From Phoronis australis (Eukaryota; Phoronida; Phoronidae): a stretch of 64,000 nt of DNA. Each line of letters opens with the position of its first letter. The stretch's first letter is position 1. The stretch covers positions 256,585-320,584 of the forward strand of contig NMRA01000268.1 of assembly GCA_002633005.1 (NCBI GenBank), written 5' to 3'. Position numbers and translations under genes: made by a program. A model generated the notes under the pieces. That model made no database searches and was not told where the DNA came from. It was given only the letters and a program-made list of their open reading frames with translations. Positions 22,712-34,700 of the stretch are shown here, piece after piece.

Positions 22712-25700
22712 CTACAAGTGGACAGGGAAACTCAAGTAATTTCACACGCATACATCAATACGTTATAGTCAGTTCCTATGCATAGTAATGATCAGTCAAG
22801 CAGACAAACAGTAAATATGAGCTACCATTTCAAGATAAAACTATGAACAGAAAACATCGAGCAATTCAAACAGATTGATCTTACACAGGAAAATATTTTT
22901 CTCTAAAATCTAGCACACACGTGGCTGTTCCACTAAAGGTTCCACAATCTTTTTTGGCCAGAAGTCCGATTTACTCATGCAACAGCTTATTTGTTTCAAT
23001 GTCTCCTCAGAATTTTCAAGACATTCTAACAAAAATGCTTAAATTTGTGTATCAGTAAGATTAAAACTTATTCCTCTAGTCTGCACTGAAACAATGGCTA
23101 CGTCTTACGTTTTGGTGCAAGTCACTTTAAAAGATTCAAAAGCTGTGATTTCAGTGGAACATTTTGACAAGATTGAACCATTCACTATAAAACATACATT
23201 TTGCATATACCAACACTCTGTCCTTTCAGTTTCCAAATAACGATTATTTTCACTTACTTCATGTTCCAGGAATAGTGCTTTAAGCGCCCCCTGTGACCAG
23301 TAATCCATGGCATATGACAGCGCTACCATTGATAGTCTGTTGACTCGTAAAAAGTTTCCAATAAAGACAACTCTTTCAATACTCTGCAACAACAACAGAA
23401 TCATAAACTAAGGATTTTCGCACAATTTTTACAGTTAGACAACCACTAATACGGTAAAATTTCTTCAAATTTGAACTCAAATAATGACCAAAACTGTCAC
23501 TTTTTCAGTTTTCCAATGCTCAGTGCATTGACAAAAATGTTCATAATTTCCATTGTTTGTTGATGACAGCGGGATTACACAAAGTTTTCGAATAATGAAG
23601 TAAAATTGTGTTGAACATTTACTCATGTTGAAAATTGTGATATAATTAAATTTCATTGTTCCACCATATTGTGTTCTAATTTGAAGAACCTCTACTGTAC
23701 CGGCCCCTATTGGTGAAAACACAGTAAGATAACTTCTGTTATCAGGGAATGTCAACTGGATAGGCATGAAATATCACTTTGCATTCAAGCTGTCTAGACA
23801 ACAGGTGTCACTATTCATGAACTGACTAATCAGATGCTGTAGAAACCTGACCGAGTAAAAAACAAACAGACAATGAAACAACATCAACAGAGTAACAATG
23901 ACAGTACAGCAAATCATGGTAATGTAAGAGACGAAGAAATCAGAGGAAAGAAGCATTCAGTGGTTGTGTAATAAAACAATTATAGACCAATCCCTTGGTC
24001 ATATCAGGTCACATGGACCTCCACAGAGCAATATTGGTCTTGCCCGGCTCACATGACCTGATCTCAGCCTCATGATTGGTCCATATTTGTACAATAACAT
24101 CCAAAAAAGCTACACCATGTTACATTTGCCAAAGGAGTTCTCAGACAAAATTGAGGTATTCTGATATTAACAGAATTTTGTTTCAGACACCTTCACTGTC
24201 GAAAAAGTAATCACCAAGACCGCATTCACAGAATACAACTAAACACATACCTAAGGCACATCAATGAATAAACTCAAATCATCTTCAATGTCGGACAAGT
24301 TACAATTTAAAGTAAACCCAGCAAAGTCTAACACCAAATTCACAGCATACATTTAAATTAATAAGAACTAATTGGTGACCCCAGGGATACATACTTGTTG
24401 TGTAAGGTGAGTACTGGGAATGTGCCATTAGAACAAATTATGCTATAGTTGTGTGTATGATACATAATCTCCACAATTGTACAGGGCGCACATTTGAAGC
24501 TTTGGCTAAAGCATGGGTCACAATTTTCAAAGCCCAGTGGCACAACTATTTCCAAATACATGATTAAAACAATGCATTCTTCACCTGATTGACAGCGCAC
24601 ATGCGAGCTATTGAGCCAATGTTGTTAGTGATCATGATTAAAACAGCTCGTGCGAGGTCTTCCTTTGTTGCTAAGTTACGCTTCTCTTTGAGCATCATTT
24701 GTCCGAAGCTGTAACATTATAAGACGACTAAGCAAAATGTACTCTTTGAGTCAACTTCTGTGCTAGAAACCACCAACACTATCAAGATGACTAAATTTCT
24801 GAAGGCTCCCTTATTTTTGTATAGAAGGTTTCCAGATCACAAAAAATACAAGTTATATCATAAGGATAAATTAACACATGAAAACTGATGTTTCTTCAGA
24901 AATAATATGGTACATCAAAATGCCGACCATAATGGGGAGACTTTTAAGTACCAACACAACAACTGATCATGTGGCACCAGGTATCAGTGACACTCAGGAT
25001 AAGGAGACAATTTCACTTTAGTTTAAAATACATCATATCTAATCACATGCACTGTAAAAGCATCTTTTCACAAAGTCAAAATATTTGCCTATACCACGCA
25101 GTGAGAAGAAGTACCTCCTGGTACAGCCATGTGGTGATATGAGTCACCGGTGCTGCGTGATCAGCCTCTGTTGCTTCCTGAAAGTCTCCCATTAGATGGA
25201 AATGCTATAACAAAATATGACTTGATTCTTTTCTCATTATTTTCTACAAACGTAAGGCAAACATTTTCAAAAATCCATCCAATGTGATTATGAAATCAAT
25301 CCGGCAACAAGAGGGGAGAAACTCGCATTTGAGGTAGAAAGGATCACAAATATCTGATGTGATAACATTACTCTGCTGGCTCAAGCCAACCTAATTAAAA
25401 AATCAATCATTGAAAGCAGCTGTAAAACAACCCTCAATCACAAAAAAAACTTTTGATATAAACTACTACCGTTGTAAAATTGGTCACAAGTTGTTTCTTA
25501 GATAAATTGGGCTTTGAGAGCAGACTGTACCAGGCAAATCTCCTTATGCACGGAGCATGGTCTCACTGAAAAATGAAGTGCCAATTATTTACAAATCCAG
25601 AAACTTCACATCTGATTAAAGAACATGACGAGACCAACTTTTCTTACCAGAGGTAAATGGTCTAAATTAAAAGTTTGTTTCTTATACAGAATGCAGACTT

Positions 25701-28700
25701 GTAGCCGTTTCAATAAATAGAAGATTCCAATCCAGTTCTAATCATGTCCCGGGCCATACCTGCTAGCTACAAGATCACCAGAGAGTGAAAACCTTTCATA
25801 GTCGCCACCATAAATATCTTTGACAAGTCGGTCCACATTGTTACTGTCACCCTTACTGGCCAAGTCAATGGCCTCTTCGAAACTGTCACAACCGGTCAGA
25901 AGACAACACAGCCCTAAGAATGTACCACCACCTAAACTGGAAACAAATGAACAGCAATGATAAGAAAAGCAACAAAGAGCAATTGACATGGGCCCACTGT
26001 TAGCAACACATACAACACAGACCCACGGGATGGCCATTATTTTAAACATTTACACTAGAGGCAGCAATACTATCTGAACTAAAACGGCCTCTAGGGGGCG
26101 CAATGTTGAATTCCATAAAAACTGGCCAATCACTTTGGAAAATACCGAGGTGGATATATTTAATTGCAGCACAAGTGGCGTTTGTAATTGAAAAATAAGA
26201 GCTAAATTTCAGACTTAGTTTTCATAGCCCGTCGTGTTTAAAATTATCCAGAAAGAATGTTGCCATGAACAGAAAGTGGCTATACATCCACCTCTGCACC
26301 TTATTCTCCAAAATACGATTAGCTGGTCATAAAAGTCTGGGTGCTATGGCAACAGCTATTGTAATCCCCACCTCCAAGATGTATTCATAGTGTCCAGTAA
26401 GGAAATGAGATGCAATACCCAATTATAGCTTTTTAAGATGCTGAAGCACAAGAAAATAACAAAATAGCTACTAGTGTACACCACAGTAGTCAGATCCATC
26501 AAAAATCAATGTCAGTTAGCGTACTCTTGTCAAAATTATACAAGACTGCAACTCACATCTAATAAATGCCATGAATTTTTAGCTGAATTACTTTCGTCGC
26601 ACATTAATTGTTTAGGCAACCAAGATTCCCAATTATCGAAAATTTCAGATATTCATGTCATGACTTCATCACAACAGTAAAATTCACAAAAGTTCAAATT
26701 TAACAAGAAAGCAGATTTTGTCCAAGAACGTCAAAAACTCTTGTCTTATGATTTTAAAACCCGAGAGAACAAACTAGAACATTTCTAAAAAAGTTTGTCT
26801 GAGTTAAGAGATGACGTAACTTACATTACAAATCAAAAGTATTCAGACAAAATGACTTGGAATTCCCTGGTAATGACGGTTTGACAGAAGCTGAACTCAT
26901 CGTCAGAGTAATCTTACCATATCACTAAGAATGAACAGGAAAGTTAGAAAGGTGAGTAAACCCTTCTACAATTAGAATTTTGCCCCCTTATAGTTATTAC
27001 CAGTCATTTTTGCTGTTAACAAAATTATCCGTCATGATGGGAAAACAGTATTTTGTCTGATTACTTTTGTCTTGTGCTGTACATATGTCTGACTTGAGCC
27101 AGTTTTACAGTTCACCACCCCTACTACTCAACAGTACCTTGAGCCAGTTTTACAGTTCACCACCCCTACTACTCAACAGTACCTTGAGCCAGTTTTACAG
27201 TTCACCATCCCTACTACTCATCAGTACCTTGAGCCAGTTTTACTGTTCACCACCCCTACTACTCATCAGTACCTTCAGCCAGTCTAATTGTTCACCACCC
27301 CTACTACTCATCAGTACCTTCAGCGAGTCTAATTGTTCACCATCCCTACTACTCATCAGTACCTTCAGCCAGTCTAATTGTTCACCACCCCTACTACTCA
27401 TCAGTACCTTCAGCCAGTCTAATTGTTCACCATCCCTACTACTCATCAGTACCTTGTTCCACTGACTCGTGAGTACTTGTTCTTGGAATGTACTGCAAGC
27501 ATGCTAACCCCTGACCCTATGTTGACCACGAGATATGGGTATGGGTCACGGAAGTCAAACGGCGTCTTCTCACACACTCCCTTGGCATCTTTGAAATAGT
27601 AACACTCTGGGGCCCTGTTCTGACGGTCAATGAAGTGAATGCCTTTAATAAGGGTGTCAAGCTCATCAAGCTTCCATAATCTTAAGTTGAGTTTCTACAA
27701 TGAAAATTAGAAGCAACATGAATGTTATTCAGCATATGGCCTCAAAATAGGGAGAAAATAAACAGGGTTGAAATCATAAATCTGGATTCCCATGGAGGAA
27801 TACTGAATGAAATCTCTTTTTGCAGACAAATGAAGTGTGTGAAACAAAGGAGATGTCAAAGTAATTTAAAATAAGAGAACATTTTTGTTCATATGCGAGT
27901 CAGTAAATACATTAGAATCCTCGCAACACTTGGCAGTGAACTGCTTAACAGGGTTACAGGGGTGTAGCTTCAATCCATGTATAGAAATTTGAGCAATGCA
28001 CGCAAATTGGAGAAGCCATAGATAACCGACAAAGATTTATACATGAGTTACCACTCTTCATGACCCAGGTAAGTGCTCACAATCAATAAAATTCAATTCT
28101 ATCATTCACTCTACTACACCTGCTGTACGGTACAGTAATTCTTCACTAAATTAGGACACAATATGGCCGACAAGTGAAATTTCGTTTTTTTCATTAAAAA
28201 CAAATTATAGCATTTCAAATAAATGATATATCATTTAAATACTTTGCCATAGCTACTATCAGACAATGTTTCTGAGAAACTGTAAACATAGACAACGATG
28301 CTAGATGCCATTGAAAAATGAAGAAAAACCAAATTTGTCGATCATTTTTGTTCGAAATTATTTAAATTTGACCCTATTTAGCACATGATATGGCACACAA
28401 GTGAAAACCAAACATCAAATTTCTCAACAAAATACAAACAATTAAAATTTAAGCCTATTATTAGCTTAGTTTGCTCTGAGTAGATATCACAAAACAATAA
28501 TTTCTTTTATTTGAAACAAGGTAATCAGCTTTTGAAAAATACAAGAAAGACAATTATGGCAAACGTTTTTTTACAAAACTGAATGTATGAAGAAGTAACT
28601 ATTCACATCAGTGCACCTATTGTATGACTGTCACCAAGTCAAGAACTCACATGCTGCATTTTTCTTAGATTCTCTGAACTTTGGGAAATTTCTCCCTTAC

Positions 28701-31700
28701 AAGAACAATAAAGACTTGACGACGAATGACGTACGGAAACACAATACACGTGTCATAGTAGACAGTAAACCAACTTTGAATATGAAACAGTTTGGAGTCA
28801 GAGCTGATGTACTGAATAGATACATAGATGTTAACAATCAGTTCAAATAATTACTGTTTCACCTAGAATAAAGAAATTTCATTCCAAGCAGACGATGTTT
28901 CAGAAATTAGTAATAACATTTTCTTAGTATTGATCGTGCATATCTTGGGTAGTGATCTTATAGCATTGCCATTTAAAATCTCGGCCACTCAGCACTAATT
29001 AGGTCAAGTCGAACTTTCAACGGGAAAAAATCAACTTAGAGGTGGGAAATCTTCCCGTTGAAACAATCAACAAACTCCATGCGATCAATGGTGCTAGCAA
29101 GCACGATTAGGGACGCTAACCTGCCATATAAAGAAATCAAACCAAAGGATTCCACCCCTTAAAACATGAACCACAACAACGGCACGATGGCTCTGCATGG
29201 ACTTAAAATGTTCTCACTTGCAAATAAATAGGAAGGCACATGCATCATATTCTCTTTATGGGCAATAATTCTGACTTTTTCATTATGCAAAATTCTGCTT
29301 TTACTTATAATTTCCTTACCAAGTACCATAGGTAATTATTTTGATGTTTTTACCCATGTTTCCATTGTCAGTGAGTTCAATGGAGCTAGTTTACAGGTGA
29401 ATAAATCGTAAATTTGCATTATTTATGTAAATTAAAACCGCTTTTATTCAAAAGCCTGCTTGTGCTTATAGCTAGGATAAAAGGTGCCACAGGTAAATTA
29501 TATTGATATTTTCTCAAATATTTCTATGGTCAATTAATTCAATAAAATCAGTGTGCTAGTTGTTGCATGATAAATTTGCATATTTTATGCAAATAATGGC
29601 CACCATTATCCAAAATTTTGTTTCTATTCACGACTGCCACACGGGGGCACTTCATATAAATCACCTCCGAGTCGATATTTGCAACCATGTTTTCGTGGTC
29701 CATGAATTTAATGAAATCAGTTTGCTAGTCATTGCATCTTACACTTGCAGAACTTATAACTTATGCAAATACGAGTAGACATTATTCATTTTAAATGCTT
29801 CTCCTAACAGATACAATTAATGCAAATATGAAATATGCGTGCGAATCAAACAACTGCAATTAATTACAAGGTTTCCATGTTTCATGTAATTCATTCTAGG
29901 ACACTGTTTAGCTAATTAGTCAGTATTGTGTAACCAAGGGGTGGAAGCTGAACGTGCTCTTTACACAATGACCAAGTTTTGTGGACCAGATTCCAATGTC
30001 ATGCTTTTATATTCTAGCCGCGAATTAGGGACACGACCATGTAATCTAGTAGTCTTTTGGAAATCAATAGACTTTGATCATCATCTATGGAGTCTTTTCA
30101 GTGTGTGTTTGTTTGTGTGTGTGTGTGGAGTTCAGGGGTGCGTATCTGTGAATTTGTACTGCAGGTTAGATATCTTTGGGTACAGAATTGGAGTTTACGG
30201 GACCGCAGCTTGATTCTAGATGTGTTGCCGTGGAATTGTTTCCACCCCTTGGTTATGTAAGCAACAAAATCATTACGGCAGTTCAGTAGCAATTAGCCAA
30301 CCGATACAGGCAAGATGACTTCTGGATGCATGACATGATATGGCTTGTGAATTGTGCGTAATTCTATTAAATGCACTGAAAGTGGACCCAACTCGGATAT
30401 TTAAGAGCTTGTTGAAATGAGAGCGATACAGCTGGACTTTTTGATGACATTTATTATCCATGTTATGATTTTCAATTTTCAATGAACACAATTTCTGTGG
30501 CCGGGAGTAGCCAGTTCGGCACTTCTGTTTATGCTTAGTAAATTTCACGAATCCTATCGATTTTTCTGTGAAAGTCAAAACTTCAACACTAGATTTTGAA
30601 ATTAGCAGATTCCAAGAACGTTTTCATTCTGATAGCATTAGCATAACATTAAACATTAATATATAATATAATGCTTCTAATATAAAACTCTATATATAAT
30701 ACTGTGATGAATTTCAACTTTTGCATTTCAATAGCATTATATAAATCGGTAATTAAAACAACAAGAATGGATCAACTGAAATTTGAAATTTTCAGATGTA
30801 ATAACTTCCTTTGTTTTTGTTGACAAAGGAAGTTATTACATTCGAAAATTTCAAATTTCAGTTGATCCATTCTTGTTGTTCTATTTACCGATTTATATTC
30901 ATTTCATGAAACAATAGTATCCTTGGGAGGATCTGGATCGCCTTATTTAGTTTCAGATATATTTTCTACGTTAATAGCATTATAAAATGCAGTATAATAT
31001 AATGTGAAATCTATAACATATATTTACACTCAATGCTTTGATAATTTTATGTAGTCAGTTAAGTTTTATCAATTTTTACCTGTTTTACAGTGGACTTCTT
31101 TAAATTCTCTTTAATGTGTTTTTATTCTTTTCTGTTTACGCATCTTTAATAAGATTTAACCTTATTCTAATATTGGTAGTAAAAGTTCTCCATAGACTAT
31201 AAGCGGTTATCATGTACGCTACATTTTTGGTTCCCTTTTAAGATACACAGCCTCATCACAGTTATATAACATAGGAAGGAATGAAGTGAGGCCAACGTGC
31301 TTGTCAACAGACCCGCTTTTGGAAGGAACGTCTTGGTTTTTGAACGTTTCTTCCGCCATACTGTTCCAACACCTAAATGTCTCGCTTTTTGACATACACC
31401 GCAAATGACTTATTACCATTTATCATTGTGATTAACTATGCTGTTCGAGCGTTTTCTGGTGCTTCATCCTTGCCTTTTGGCATAAACCCAAATGTCCCAC
31501 TTTTTATCAGGATGTTCTACTTTTTCAGTCCAGATGTGCCATTTTTTCACTTTCGAATGTTGGCAACTTTATGACATACCTAAGGAGTTGCGAGGCTGTC
31601 ATTGAAAATCAGTCAACGAAATGCCACAAGTCATGCTACTAACCATATATATCAAAGGGAATGTGAAGCACATAGTCAAAAAAAGAAGAAGCAGTGCTGA

Positions 31701-34700
31701 AGATTCAAACTACAGCCAACCAAGTATGAAAGTGCGCTGCCCACCTAGTCCTACATTTGCATTGTTGATACCGTGGCAACGACGTTATGCAAAAATTTAA
31801 ATCTCATCAGATGAGAATGTGTTATCAAATGAAAAATAAATGAAAGACGAGGACATCCAAGCTTCACGCAACTATCAGTGAGTAGTATAAGATGCCTGCG
31901 ATGTGTGGAATGATGAATGGGACAAGTGGAAATACGTGGCATGGGGGCACTCTCTGCTGACGCACAATGTCACAATAATTGCTTGCTTTCAACCTTTGAA
32001 AAGCTTTTAACTTCTTAATTTTGATACATGTTTAAAAAAGTTATACCGGTAAACAAAAATATGATTGTAAGATTAAAGTTGCATTTCACCTTATTTATAT
32101 AGTACAGCCACTGAATTATTAGACTTCGTCCGGTCTGCCTGAGCGTGACCAGGGGACAGACCGGAGAGTGAGGCGTGAATCAACTGTGACAGATGGCGTT
32201 AGCCTACGCGTGACTCTCCCCGGAGCTTACCACGAGTTAGGCGTGAACGAAGCGTGAGTGCAGCGCGAGCCAGACGTGAGCCCTACATGAGTTTCCCTGC
32301 CTTCTCTACAGTCGGGACAATCATTATTGCTATTGTCACTCGTTTAGCACGACTAGAACAAAGTACTGTAGTATCGTATTTCAAGAAACATTTCTCGGTG
32401 CTGGAATAGTAAACAACTGTAAGAACTTTGACAACATCGGTAAGAAATTCCCTACTGCGTCTGCAATGTACCGGTATATAGTACTGGTCAGCTATCCCAT
32501 TCTATATGACCATTACGCAATCTAGTATACTATACAGTTCATTAAAACGTGTGGATGCACAGAATGGCCCACTTACTCAACTGGAAGTCAAAGCATCAAG
32601 AAGCGTAAAGTGAGTAATACTATCTTTAATGCCATAAAATCAACACAATTAATTATCAGAAATGTATCATAGATGTGTAATGAATTGCATGAAGCATTGT
32701 AGATTAGTAGATTTATTATTTGACATTTATTCTTGTTATATTACATACAAACTGAAAACTGAGTATTATTTCTCATTGATGTTCATACTGGTAGATCAGA
32801 GGCAATAGTGCCGAAGTACTACTTAGTAGATTGATTTTAGTGCAGGTTTCTGACTGCACTTGAGAGCTCGCATTACTCTCTAGTAGTGCCATGAAGGTCA
32901 CGTTTACATAAACTCAACAGGATATACAATGTATACTGATCCTGGTTATATGAGAGAGCTTCGGCTTTCAAAGTCTGAATTCAAGAGTGCCGCTTTCAGT
33001 GAAATGGTAACCGTGCGTTTGCCTTCACATAAAAAACGATACCAAAAACTTTGAATGAAAATAGACCAACTGCCACAAAAAACAGCTTCAACAGTGAAGA
33101 TCAAATCACGTGCTAACTTACACACATACTTCTTTCTGTGTAGGCTATTATATCATCATGTAAGGCCGCAACAGGGATTGCCACTGAGCCGAGGGGTTAC
33201 GTGTTGCCTACAACTTCTGTGTTCCAGTCTATGATTCGGCCATCCAGAAAATATAAGACGAGATTTTAGGGATAGGAATACGTTATTTGGTTTCATTTCA
33301 TTTGGATTGATGTGATAACTGATAATCAATTGTTTTAGGGATAGTTAAATAATTAAGCTAGCAGATCACAAGATAATTTAATAGATTTTGATTTTTTATA
33401 AATTGCACATTCAGTTGTACCCACTATCATTCCAAATCAAATCTTGAGCCAGTTCATCTGATGTTTCAAATGTATCAATCCTTCGATTAATTGGCCTTTT
33501 GTCGTCCACCTGCTCATCAATTTATTTTGTAAATGATATTACTATAGTGGTTGTTTTGTCATCCATCTTAGTTACTCATCATTTATGGTTTAATGTAAGC
33601 TATATCATACCTCGCACATGTCTATTTTCTATGACTATTTCGCACTCTTTACAATGTATACAGAGTGCACCAAAATCCAGTGATATACTTAGCCCACTCG
33701 CCCAGTCGATTAGATATTTCATGGACATCACTAAGCTATCAGAACTGTTAACCTTTTCGTGTAATGTGCAAATATTTTAGCTGAAATTACTTTTGCATCG
33801 TGCTTGATATTTATCACATGCGTAACTTGTCTTGTTATGGATAAACCAAGGGGTAAACTGTATGAGAACTTTTCACTCAGTCAGCTTTTCAACTGGCATT
33901 TTTTCAACTGTAGTTCACCCCCCGTAATTTACCACCAGTAATCTGTCTACAGAATAGAATGATATCAACTTTAGATATGCATTTGGGAAACTTCAGGCAA
34001 TGACAGTGACGATTTCATTATATTTCACTTTCCAATCAGTTAACCTGTAGTAACATAACATTTAGCATAAATTAACGATTAAATCTACAATTGGCCAGCT
34101 CGACCAAGTATCCAGTTGTTGGTTTTTCAAGTGACAGCATCAACATCTTGAAGTAATCAGTTCTCAATGTATACAAAGACAGGGGAAAGTAAATGTAACC
34201 AGTAATGTGGCATTCCACCATAGTCCCCTACTACAAATTGTTTCTGTTGACATATACAGTTTCAGGGGTCTGTTTCATAAAAGTAACTAAAAGATAGAAA
34301 CTCAGTCTTACGCTCCCATTTCACGATTGCTGTATAAAGATTTGGTCAAGTAATTATGAGTGCATCACAGTCCAAAACTAATTTATAAAAAATTATCTCA
34401 GTAACTAACAGTGATGTGTATATTCTCATAGAATTTTGCTCACGTGAGATTCAACTATTTTTCGGAAATCCTTACGTGGAGCGAAAGGCCAAATACCTTT
34501 CTCGATCTTAAGTCACTTCATGAAACAGACCCGAGGACTTAACTTCTCACTCGTTTATATTTGTTTTTCAAATAAGCATAGCAGCAATGTTGACACACGT
34601 GAGTCTAACGGAAAAATTCAATTGTCTTCACGGTAAGCTACAGCATAGCGCATGAATTCTGCACGCATTTATCCCGAATTCAGCCATCACGCGGAGAACG

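Noticed and set aside
27067-27465. 132-codon plus-strand frame with repeated 15-residue units
   Set aside because: Antisense through the 45-bp minisatellite at the PANK splice site; explained by the repeat.
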